Shown piece after piece: positions 1 to 5,413 of a DNA stretch of 5,779 nucleotides (position 1 is the stretch's first letter; each line of letters opens with the position of its first letter). The DNA comes from Caldifarciminota bacterium (GTDB lineage: Bacteria > Hydrothermota > Hydrothermia > B15-G9): the NCBI GenBank assembly GCA_027064565.1, contig JAMOPK010000387.1, forward strand, positions 1 through 5,779, given 5' to 3'. The notes beneath the pieces are model-generated. The model worked only from the letters and a program-made list of their open reading frames with translations. It was not told the origin of the DNA and did no database searches. The position numbers and the translations under genes were made by a program.

Positions 1-573
1 TCTGATAACGCCCTCAAGCCGCTTTTCGATTCGTTTCTGTGCCTCGGTAAGCCCATCGACTCTCTCAGTGAGCTGATCAAGCCGCTTTTCGATTCGTTTC
101 TGTGCTTCAGTAAGCCCATCGACTCTCTCAGTGAGCCCATCGACTCTCTGGGTCAGCCCATCAACTCTTTGAGTGAGCCCATCGACTCTTTGGGTCAGTC
201 CATCGACTCTTTGATTCAGCCCATCGACTCTTTGGGTCAGCCCATCAACTCTTTGGGTCAGTCCATCGACTCTTTGATTCAGCCCATCGACTCTTTGGGT
301 CAGTCCATCAACTCTCTGATTCAGTCCATCGACTCTTTGATTCAGCTTATCAAGCCTCTTTTCAGTTCGTTTCTGTGCCTCGGAGAGTTCCTTAATAGCT
401 TTCCAGACTTTTTTGAAGTTTTCATCGTTGTTACGGACAAAATCGCGGAATTCTTTCTTAGTGAGCATTTCCTCTCTTATGGTCTCAATCTGCTCGATTA
501 TGTATAGCAGGATGTCCTTGAGAGACGGATCAGCTATCTTTTCGATCTTTTTCACAATGTCAACGCTCATCAT
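1..573 (-). CDS. Coiled-coil repeat protein, N-terminal part (cut by window edge)
   Basis: This frame is open from ATG at 573 to the window edge, giving 191 residues with the C-terminus missing. Residues 1-60 are a charged helical head (MMSVDIVKKIEKIADPSLKD...). Next comes an EAQKRTEKRLDKL block, then eleven consecutive 7-residue repeats of the form L-(N/T)-(Q/E)-R-V-D-G (about residues 77-153), then two further EAQKRIEKRL blocks separated by one more heptad. Val at position a and Leu at position d give a long parallel coiled coil. Proteins with an AQKRTE-RL coiled coil in bacteria and archaea often end in a PD-(D/E)XK nuclease-like domain (DUF3782-type, sometimes labelled 'chordopoxvirus fusion protein'). 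That domain would lie outside the window, so the function is inference. No signal peptide or membrane segment is visible. Two ATGs are adjacent (573 and 570). AGGA at 577-580 suits the second (7-nt spacing), but a promoter at 583-611 would make the mRNA leaderless. Confidence 0.85.
   Translation of the reverse strand, partial: MMSVDIVKKIEKIADPSLKDILLYIIEQIETIREEMLTKKEFRDFVRNNDENFKKVWKAIKELSEAQKRTEKRLDKLNQRVDGLNQRVDGLTQRVDGLNQRVDGLTQRVDGLTQRVDGLNQRVDGLTQRVDGLTQRVDGLTQRVDGLTERVDGLTEAQKRIEKRLDQLTERVDGLTEAQKRIEKRLEGVIR
15..140 (-). repeat. Two tandem 63-bp repeats (21-residue coiled-coil module)
   Basis: Positions 15-77 and 78-140 are two copies of a 63-nt unit differing at about four bases. Each encodes an EAQKRIEKRL block plus one L-T-E-R-V-D-G heptad on the minus strand. 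The second copy overlaps the first 21-bp unit of the heptad array. A third, diverged copy of the EAQKRTEKRL part lies at about 351-390, in register (273 nt = 13 x 21 away). The repeat continues toward the left edge. Confidence 0.9.
115..345 (-). repeat. Eleven tandem 21-bp repeats (coiled-coil heptads)
   Basis: Eleven uninterrupted 21-nt units start at 115, 136, 157, 178, 199, 220, 241, 262, 283, 304 and 325, each encoding one heptad L-x-x-R-V-D-G on the minus strand. The units at 199, 262 and 325 are identical, spaced 63 nt apart. The units at 178, 220 and 283 are also identical to one another. Variation is confined to a few positions (AAT/ACC, GTC/GTT, GGA/GGG), which points to recent duplication and partial 63-bp homogenisation. 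Confidence 0.95.
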
Positions 574-582
574 AGCGTCCTA

Positions 583-611
583 ATTATTGACATTTACCCT
601 CTGTGAGTCAA
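583..611 (-). promoter_or_regulatory. Candidate sigma70 promoter of the coiled-coil gene, near-leaderless
   Basis: On the minus strand TTGACT (611-606, 5/6 to consensus) and AATAAT (588-583, 5/6) are separated by 17 nt. A start about 7 nt past the -10 falls near 576, only 3 nt before ATG 573 and 6 nt before ATG 570. If this promoter is used, the AGGA at 577-580 would not be in the transcript. No competing promoter of equal quality is seen between here and the guaB terminator. Confidence 0.5.
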
Positions 612-638
612 TGGGCTAACATGGCCTTTATCTTATCC

Positions 639-659
639 AAAAAGGGTTTTTGAAAAACC
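639..659 (-). terminator. Candidate intrinsic terminator after guaB
   Basis: Read on the minus strand, GGTTTTTCAAAAACC (659-645) is a perfect inverted repeat about a single central base, so a hairpin with about 5 stem pairs is realistic. It is followed after one C by five T (643-639). It starts 16 nt past the guaB stop. The stem is AT-rich and short, so termination may be weak. Confidence 0.45.
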
Positions 660-675
660 TAAATTCAGGCCCGAA

Positions 676-2121
676 TCACAGCTCCGTTGCCAGTCCTCCT
701 TCGTTGGTCACGATTATGTCGTGCGGCCGGCTCTCGGCGAATCCGGCAGATGTTATCCGTATAAAAACAGCTTTTTCCTGTAACTCTTTGATGTTCCGGG
801 CGCCCACGTAGCCCATCCCTGATCTGAGGCCTCCGGTCAGATGTGCGAGGACTTCGGCAACTGTTCCGCTGTAAGGGACCATCCCCTCAACGCCTTCCGG
901 TGTGAATTTGACAGAGCCTTCCTGAAAATACCTTGACGCGCTTCCTTTTTTCATGGCCGATTCGGACCCCATGCCCCGGTAAGTCTTGAATTTGCGCCCG
1001 TTGAGGAAGATTACCTGCCCCGGAGATTCGTCCGTTCCCGCAAGCAGATTGCCGATCATAACTGAATCAGCGCCAGCGGCAATCGCTTTCACTATATCCC
1101 CGGACCTTTTGATGCCACCGTCAGCGATTATCGGCACATCACTGCCCCGGATGGCCCCGGCGACATCCATAATAGCTGTGAGTTGAGGCACACCTACCCC
1201 TGCCACAAGCCTCGTGGTGCAGATTGACCCCGGGCCTATGCCCACTTTTACCGCATCGACTCCGAGGTCCACCAGCATTTTCGCGGCCTCGGCGGTGGCT
1301 ATATTTCCGGCAATAAGCTGGGTTTCCGGCCAGTTGCGTTTGATTTCCCTGATCATCTCTGCGACGCGTTTCGTATGGGCGTGAGCGGTATCGACCACGA
1401 GCACATCGGCACCAGCTTTTATCAGGGCCTCAACCCTCTCGCCGAACCCGGACTCCGGGCTGACGGCCGCACCGACCATCAGCCTGCCTTCATCATCCCG
1501 CACCTCCAATTGGTTTTGTAGCCTCCTGTTGATGTCTTTGAGAGTTATCAATCCGACAAGTCGGCCGTCTTCGTCCACCACCGGTAGTTTTTCGATTCCA
1601 TGTTTGGAAAGCATCTGATAGGCATCCTCCAACGAGATTCCTTTCCTGGCCACGATGGGCACCCGCATAACCTCTTCCAGCTTTTTGCTGCCATCATGCA
1701 CGAAGTTTAAGTCCCGCCTTGTCACTATCCCGACGAGCCGGCCGTCGGAGTTCACCACCGGCACGCCGGATATCATCCTGATGTTCATCAATCTGCGCGC
1801 CGACTCGACGGTGGCATCGGGTGGCAATGTGAAGGGCTTTTCCACGAACCAGCTCTCAGTCCGTTTCACGGTCTCAACTTCCTGAACTTGTTCCTCAACA
1901 GTCATGTTTTTGTGGATTATGCCGATCCCTCCGTTACGTGCCATAGCTATGGCCATTTTCGCTTCTGTGACGGTGTCCATTGCCGCTGAAATTATTGGAA
2001 TTCTGAGGGATATTTCCCGTGTCAGTCTTGTGCTTATGTCCACCTCGGATGGGATGGCTTCGCTGTATTGCGGGACAAGCAGAACATCATCGAAAGTAAG
2101 ACCGGTCTCGATGATTTTCAT
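676..2121 (-). CDS. guaB: Inosine-5'-monophosphate dehydrogenase
   Basis: IMP dehydrogenase oxidises IMP to XMP with NAD+, the committed step to GMP, in the cytoplasm. The product is 481 residues, a normal bacterial length. It begins with the family's N-terminus (GLTFDDVLLVPQYS), with a CBS pair inserted at about 91-204. The catalytic loop GIGPGSICTT lies at 294-303 with Cys301, the phosphate-binding IIADGGIK at 331-338 with Asp334, and GNLLAGTDESPG at 357-368. The mobile flap includes KGSASRYFQ, whose Arg397-Tyr398 pair activates water, and EGVEGMVPYSG lies at 409-419. All expected catalytic residues are present. ATG 2121 is chosen because GGAGG sits 7 nt upstream and the protein then starts as the family does; an upstream in-frame ATG at 2193 would add 24 atypical residues. 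The gene is single, divergent from the phosphatase gene, with a terminator candidate at 639-659. Confidence 0.98.
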   Translation of the reverse strand: MKIIETGLTFDDVLLVPQYSEAIPSEVDISTRLTREISLRIPIISAAMDTVTEAKMAIAMARNGGIGIIHKNMTVEEQVQEVETVKRTESWFVEKPFTLPPDATVESARRLMNIRMISGVPVVNSDGRLVGIVTRRDLNFVHDGSKKLEEVMRVPIVARKGISLEDAYQMLSKHGIEKLPVVDEDGRLVGLITLKDINRRLQNQLEVRDDEGRLMVGAAVSPESGFGERVEALIKAGADVLVVDTAHAHTKRVAEMIREIKRNWPETQLIAGNIATAEAAKMLVDLGVDAVKVGIGPGSICTTRLVAGVGVPQLTAIMDVAGAIRGSDVPIIADGGIKRSGDIVKAIAAGADSVMIGNLLAGTDESPGQVIFLNGRKFKTYRGMGSESAMKKGSASRYFQEGSVKFTPEGVEGMVPYSGTVAEVLAHLTGGLRSGMGYVGARNIKELQEKAVFIRITSAGFAESRPHDIIVTNEGGLATEL

Positions 2122-2140
2122 GATGGTTCCTCCAATTTTT

Positions 2141-2185
2141 GGCGTAGATTTTAACGCCTTTGACGAATGTGGCGGAAAAATCGCC
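2141..2185 (-). promoter_or_regulatory. guaB leader: -10-like box inside a dyad, plus a second dyad
   Basis: On the minus strand a TAAAAT box (2153-2148) could serve as the -10 of guaB, with a start near 2141 and a leader of about 20 nt containing GGAGG. No good -35 is seen at 16-18 nt. The box lies within the loop of an inverted repeat, GGCGT (2141-2145) ... ACGCC (2154-2158). A second dyad, GGCG (2171-2174) ... CGCC (2182-2185), lies about 12 nt further upstream. They could be operator half-sites for a purine-responsive repressor; this is inference only. Confidence 0.3.
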
Positions 2186-2223
2186 GGTTTCATTGATCCG
2201 ACATCGCCATTTCCTGGCCTTAA

Positions 2224-2238
2224 TCAGGCTCTGCCTGA
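2224..2238. repeat. Perfect inverted repeat in the guaB / phosphatase divergent region
   Basis: TCAGGC-TCT-GCCTGA is a perfect 6-bp inverted repeat with a 3-nt centre. It lies about 103 nt upstream of the guaB ATG and about 33 nt upstream of the phosphatase -10 box, just ahead of its -35. Its position suits a regulator site acting on the phosphatase promoter, but no known operator was recognised. Confidence 0.35.
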
Positions 2239-2247
2239 CCGAATTTG

Positions 2248-2276
2248 TAGAAAGAATTGGTCACTCAGTCTATAAT
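2248..2276 (+). promoter_or_regulatory. Candidate sigma70 promoter of the histidine phosphatase gene, near-leaderless
   Basis: A perfect TATAAT (2271-2276) is preceded, after 17 nt, by TAGAAA (2248-2253, 4/6 to TTGACA). The expected start is about 2283, only 3 nt before ATG 2286. No Shine-Dalgarno sequence lies between the -10 box and the ATG. The distance from -10 to ATG (9 nt) equals that of the coiled-coil gene. Confidence 0.5.
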
Positions 2277-2285
2277 AAAGCGCTC

Positions 2286-2897
2286 ATGAAAGTGTATCTT
2301 GTAAGGCACGGGGAAACAGAATGGAACAGGATGGGGCGGATTCAGGGATGGGAGGACATACCTCTCAGCAGGGAAGGCATTATGCAGGCACACGTTCTGC
2401 GTGAAAAATTGAAAGATGTGCCGCTCCACGCCGTGTATTCTTCTGACCTTTCGAGAGCCATTCAGACCGCAGAAATCATTGCCGAGCCGCATGGACTTGA
2501 AGTGATCCCTTTGTGGGGGCTCAGGGAGGCCAAAAGGGGGCTCCTGAATGGTCTTACTTACAAGGAGATTGAGGAACAGTATCCTGATTTCTTGAGGAAT
2601 TTTATCCGTGACCCTTACAGAACGAGGCCACCCGAAGGCGAGAGCCTTGAGGATTCTGAGCAGCGGGTCAGGCAGGCACTGGAGCTTATCAGGGAGGAGA
2701 ATCCCGGCAAAAACGTGCTCATTGTATCACATGCCCTGATAAACGTCATCATCAGGTCGATCCTCACCGGGACACCGATTACACCGGAGACTTACAGGCA
2801 GATGTTCATGAAAAACGGCGAAGTTGTCGAATTGGATTGGCCGGATGACCGGCCTTTCCTGACCGGCGATTCCCCACGGGGAACATGGATGCTTTAG
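2286..2897 (+). CDS. Histidine phosphatase family protein (phosphoglycerate-mutase-like)
   Basis: A cytosolic branch-1 histidine phosphatase of 203 residues. The N-terminal motif VRHGETEWN carries the phospho-accepting His8 with Arg7. The usual partners follow: YSSDLSRAIQTAE with Arg57, the acidic Glu81 in LREAKRG, PPEGES at 115-120, and VSHA with the second His149. All four conserved active-site positions are present, so the enzyme should be active. The family covers cofactor-dependent phosphoglycerate mutases, phosphoserine phosphatases, alpha-ribazole phosphatase (CobC) and broad phosphatases. At about 200 residues it fits the GpmB/CobC/PspA size rather than the 230-250 residues of GpmA, and no cobalamin or serine gene is adjacent, so the substrate is open. 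ATG 2286 is chosen because it directly precedes the KVYLVRHGE strand; the longer reading from 2160 adds 42 residues unlike the family and overlaps guaB's leader. The stop overlaps the convergent gene's stop. Confidence 0.93.
   Translation: MKVYLVRHGETEWNRMGRIQGWEDIPLSREGIMQAHVLREKLKDVPLHAVYSSDLSRAIQTAEIIAEPHGLEVIPLWGLREAKRGLLNGLTYKEIEEQYPDFLRNFIRDPYRTRPPEGESLEDSEQRVRQALELIREENPGKNVLIVSHALINVIIRSILTGTPITPETYRQMFMKNGEVVELDWPDDRPFLTGDSPRGTWML
2839..2882 (+). terminator. Two hairpins in the 3' end of the phosphatase gene (possible termination signal)
   Basis: GGCCGG-ATGA-CCGGCC (2839-2854) is a perfect 6-bp, all-GC stem followed by TTT. TCCCC-AC-GGGGA (2871-2882) is a second dyad. Both lie inside the coding sequence, and T-rich sequence follows across the stop (about 2893-2919). 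Since the convergent genes leave no intergenic space, these are the only visible candidates for ending plus-strand transcription. The T-tract is not directly attached to either stem, so this is tentative. Confidence 0.3.
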
Positions 2898-4135
2898 GTT
2901 TTTAGTTTCTTCTTTTTGGCAGCCGGGAACAGCACGTTGTTGAGTATCAAGCGATATCCGGGCGAGTGTCTGTGCAGTTTTAGGTCTGTCGGTGGATCTC
3001 CTATCCTGTGGGCGTAATCCTCCGGGTCGTGCCCTCCGAGATAGCTGAAAAAGCCTTTACCGTAAGGCCCGTAGATGTATTTTGCCTCGTCCGTGCCTTT
3101 CACCTCTCCCATGACCACCACGTAGCTTTTAAGTTTTGATTTCCTGAAACCGGTGTCCTGTCCAAGGAACTCCTTGATGACGGATGTGTGATCCTGTGTG
3201 AGTATCGTGGGCACCGGGTCGTATTTTGCCGAAAAGTTGAAAAGCGTGAAATAGGTATAAGGCCCGCGCATTGCCGCCTCACGAGTGACGTCGATGTCGG
3301 AGTGTTCATAGACATTAGGATCAGTGATTATCTTGAAGTTCTGGAACGCCATTGTTTGCGAGAAATCTAACTTTTTCTGGGCATTCTGGTCGATACCATC
3401 GCCATCTATCGCTGCCGGGACTATGTCAACGTTGCCGGCCGCAAGTGCGATGTCCAGCGTGATAGGGGCTGAGCACATGGCGAACAGGAATCCGCCGTTT
3501 TTCACATAATCTCTGATTTTGTAGGCCACGGCATGTTTGAGCTCCCAGACTTTTTTGAATCCCCATTTTTTCGCAGTTGCCCTGTCCATTTTCACTTGAG
3601 TCTTATACCACGTGTCATTGCGATGTGTCCCATAAAATTTCCCGAACTGCCCGGTGAAATCCTCATGATGGATGTGGAGCCAGTCATATTCGCTTAACTT
3701 TCCCTCAAGGATGTCGTCATCGTAAATTCTGTCGTAAGGGATATCGGCATATTCCAGAGCAAGTGTGACCGCATCGTCCCACGGCTCGGCGTAAGGCGGG
3801 ATGTAAACCGCAACCTTTGGAGCTTTTTCCAGTTCGACTGCGTTCATGTTGTTATCTTTGATGGTGGCATAGATGGATGCGACCTCGGATGGCGTCACGA
3901 TTTCGTAGGTGACTCCCTTCTCATTGCACATTTTGATCACCCTGTCGTCGTAAGCAATCAGGAATGACCCACCGCGGTAGTTCAGTAGCCATTCCGACTT
4001 AAGCCCAATGGCCACAGCATGATAGGCCACACCATAAGCCCGGAGATGGTCGTTCTGGGCGTCGTCCATGGGGATGAGAATGGAATTGGCAGCCAGCAAA
4101 ATCGGCCACAAAAGTATCACAAAAATCCTCTTCAT
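2894..4135 (-). CDS. Secreted protein of the so-called 'asparagine synthetase B' family (GATase-like, function unknown)
   Basis: The product has 413 residues and starts with a typical signal peptide: KR, then a hydrophobic run (about 4-17) ending LLAANS, so it should be exported. The mature part starts ILIPMDDAQNDHLRAYG and carries EWLLNYRGGSF (48-58), DWLHIHHEDF (151-160), GGFLFAMCSAP (214-224, Cys221) and a conserved tail with GGHDPEDY (367-374), GDPPTDL and SPGYRLILNNVLFP (391-404). I recognise these from a family named 'asparagine synthetase B' in databases. However, it has neither an N-terminal catalytic Cys2 nor an SGGxDS ATP-pyrophosphatase loop, so it is not AsnB. GGFLFAMCSAP resembles a class I glutamine-amidotransferase nucleophile elbow, suggesting a GATase-like fold; this is inference. 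The start overlaps the upstream NYN gene by 4 nt (ATGA, 4132-4135), with GAGGAGG about 10 nt before the ATG, so the two are co-translated. The stop overlaps the convergent phosphatase stop. Confidence 0.85.
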   Translation of the reverse strand: MKRIFVILLWPILLAANSILIPMDDAQNDHLRAYGVAYHAVAIGLKSEWLLNYRGGSFLIAYDDRVIKMCNEKGVTYEIVTPSEVASIYATIKDNNMNAVELEKAPKVAVYIPPYAEPWDDAVTLALEYADIPYDRIYDDDILEGKLSEYDWLHIHHEDFTGQFGKFYGTHRNDTWYKTQVKMDRATAKKWGFKKVWELKHAVAYKIRDYVKNGGFLFAMCSAPITLDIALAAGNVDIVPAAIDGDGIDQNAQKKLDFSQTMAFQNFKIITDPNVYEHSDIDVTREAAMRGPYTYFTLFNFSAKYDPVPTILTQDHTSVIKEFLGQDTGFRKSKLKSYVVVMGEVKGTDEAKYIYGPYGKGFFSYLGGHDPEDYAHRIGDPPTDLKLHRHSPGYRLILNNVLFPAAKKKKLKT

Positions 4136-4590
4136 TTCTGATCATCCTCCTCGATGCCCCAGAGGGCTTTAAGTTCACGGTTTATTTTCTGCTTTTCCGA
4201 CTCCGAGAGAGAGCCTTTGAACTTCTCCATCGATTTCCGTCTCGGCGGATTGTCAAGAAACTGCTTGGGCGATATGGTCTTTGCGCCCAGATACCTTACG
4301 TAACCGATTATGCTTTTGTCATTTGTGACTACGATTATCCGTCCTCTGTCTTTTGTGTTCTCCACGAACCTTTTGATGTAATCATCGGCCTTTTCGCCCT
4401 TTGTGAAAATCACATTGGGCATCGATGGCCCGGCGATGCCAACTCTGCCATCGAAAACAATGGTCACGACATCAGGGGCATAGGTGCCGGCAAAAGAAAT
4501 CAGGATCTCCCTTGCCCTTTGAAGTTCCAGCTCGCCAAGAAAGGTGGAGAAAATCACGTTGTAGCCGTCAACCACATAATGTTTTGCCAT
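4132..4590 (-). CDS. NYN-domain ribonuclease, YacP/Rae1-like
   Basis: A 152-residue cytosolic protein with a PIN-like NYN fold. The first strand VVDGYNVIF holds Asp8 and Asn11, TIVFDG holds Asp47, KGEKADDYIKRFV holds Asp69/Asp70, and IIVVTNDKSI holds Asp91 before the usual arginine- and glycine-containing segment. These acidic residues match the metal site of the family. The best studied relative, YacP/Rae1 of Bacillus subtilis, cleaves mRNA on the ribosome, so an endoribonuclease role is likely; the target is unknown. The C-terminal third (about 115-152) is charged and helical (RRKSMEKFKG...). I chose ATG 4590. It leaves no Shine-Dalgarno but follows a promoter that would start transcription at the ATG. 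A TTG at 4608 with GGGGA 4 nt upstream would add six residues. It is the first gene of a two-gene operon, coupled through ATGA to the secreted-protein gene. Confidence 0.88.
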   Translation of the reverse strand: MAKHYVVDGYNVIFSTFLGELELQRAREILISFAGTYAPDVVTIVFDGRVGIAGPSMPNVIFTKGEKADDYIKRFVENTKDRGRIIVVTNDKSIIGYVRYLGAKTISPKQFLDNPPRRKSMEKFKGSLSESEKQKINRELKALWGIEEDDQK

Positions 4591-4597
4591 GCGGATA

Positions 4598-4625
4598 AGT
4601 TTAACCAAAATATCCCCGCGGTCAA
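4598..4625 (-). promoter_or_regulatory. Candidate leaderless promoter of the NYN-secreted protein operon
   Basis: On the minus strand TTGACC (4625-4620, 5/6) and TAAACT (4603-4598, 4/6) are separated by 16 nt. The -10 box ends 7 nt before ATG 4590, so transcription would start at or next to the start codon. This is the third gene in the window with this arrangement. The boxes lie within about 55-85 nt of the decayed transposase end. Confidence 0.45.
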
Positions 4626-4627
4626 TA

Positions 4628-5413
4628 TGGCGCCTGTAAAACTGCCAAGAGAATCAGCCTTTTTCTTCAGGTTGTGGGGTCAGGTAGCCAAGGGATAACC
4701 GAGGCGAAAATTATCCAGATTACAGCTCGTTTCCATCACCATGCCTTCAAAGTCCCGATTACGATCGAGATAGACATCGCGCACAATGCGGAAGACTTTT
4801 TCCCAACGACGTGTCCAACGTGTATCCGTATCTACGAAATGGCACGTTTTGGGCCTTCTCTTCCGCTGTCAATTGCCGCGTCCCCATAGCCTCTTTCTAT
4901 GTGGAAAGGTATCTCCTCTGGCAGTTCATGTTCTTGAAGGCCAGCATTTTTCCGTAACTTGCTGCCCGCAGGAAAACGAGAAGGGCCCTCTCATCGGCCA
5001 GCTTCTTGCCGTTGTGGCTCAGTAGGGCATTGAACGGGACGCTCGGTATCGTCGACGATGAACTTCAAGCTGGAACACGCTTCCAGCACCTGCTCCAACG
5101 CCGCCGGCTCCCATGTCGGCAGTTTCATGCAGCCAATGGAACCGGTTGGCGTGGAACTGGTTCACAGTGAAGAAGAACCCTTGCACTTCCTGCAAGGGGG
5201 AACAGCCGAAACCGAAAATAGAATAGCTTGCGGTAGTGCCAGGGACCTTTACCGATCCTGCCCTCTAAATGGGCTTCATAGGCACGCCCCAAACGCGGGA
5301 TAATTGCATGAATCTTTCGGGATTCAGTCCTATCAGGCTGTGCGGCTTATGTGCTACTTTGGCAGAGGTCAGCATGTTCCCCTCTTCCGACGCTTAATTG
5401 CACCGCAGACTGC
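4628..5413 (-). mobile_element. Approximate extent of the degraded IS5-like element
   Basis: The transposase fossil plus its likely flanks. The right limit is set by the truncated end of the cas2 remnant (5414), 38 nt before the transposase ATG. The left limit is set by the NYN promoter, about 50 nt past the transposase stop. I could not find convincing terminal inverted repeats or a target duplication, so both ends are guesses and may have been lost by deletion. No other gene is visible in this stretch. Confidence 0.45.
4680..5375 (-). pseudogene. IS5-family transposase fossil (HTH_Tnp_4 / DDE_Tnp_4 type), many frameshifts
   Basis: Reading the minus strand and changing frame restores a transposase. 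From ATG 5375: HSLIGLNPERFMQLSRVWG (to 5286). From 5283: AYEAHLEGRIGKGPWHYRK. From 5192: QEVQGFFFTVNQFHANRF. From about 5110: EPAALEQVLEA and then FIVDDTERPVQCP, the IS5-type first-Asp motif, ending in a TGA at 4991-4993. From 4887: RQLTAEEKAQN. From 4846: RAIS, a TAG stop, then IRIHVGHVVG. From 4805: WEKVFRIVRDVYLDRNRDF to the TGA at 4680. At least five frameshifts and two stops are present. The catalytic Glu expected in the R-V-E-H-V-[IV]-G motif reads Gly. The segment normally holding YSGKKKRHT and the second Asp is not recognisable. The total span of 696 nt is shorter than the roughly 800 nt of intact relatives. The gene is dead and no transposition is expected. Confidence 0.85.

Noticed and set aside
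115..345. CRISPR array
   Set aside because: Units are directly adjacent with no unique spacers, 21 nt long, and in frame with a coding sequence.
169..507. Plus-strand open frame encoding S-I-D-S-L-[GI]-Q repeats
   Set aside because: It is the antisense reading of the 21-bp repeat array. Because the repeat is a multiple of three, every frame without a stop in one unit stays open throughout. The minus-strand frame continues into non-repeat coiled-coil sequence with a start, a promoter and known family motifs.
2122..2193. 24-residue N-terminal extension of guaB
   Set aside because: There is no ribosome site at 2193, the residues are unlike the family, and GGAGG is correctly placed for ATG 2121.
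2160..2285. 42-residue N-terminal extension of the phosphatase
   Set aside because: It precedes the first beta strand of the fold, crosses the promoter boxes and intergenic dyads, and lacks similarity to the family.
2894..4135. Asparagine synthetase B function
   Set aside because: No catalytic Cys2, no SGGxDS pyrophosphatase loop, and a signal peptide that would export the protein away from ATP.
4674..5303. Three plus-strand open frames of 71-81 residues over the IS fossil
   Set aside because: They are antisense to recognisable transposase fragments, show no domain features and lack good ribosome sites.
4628..5413. Terminal inverted repeats of the IS
   Set aside because: Only short, scattered matches such as GGC..CTG could be aligned between the two ends, which is no better than chance.
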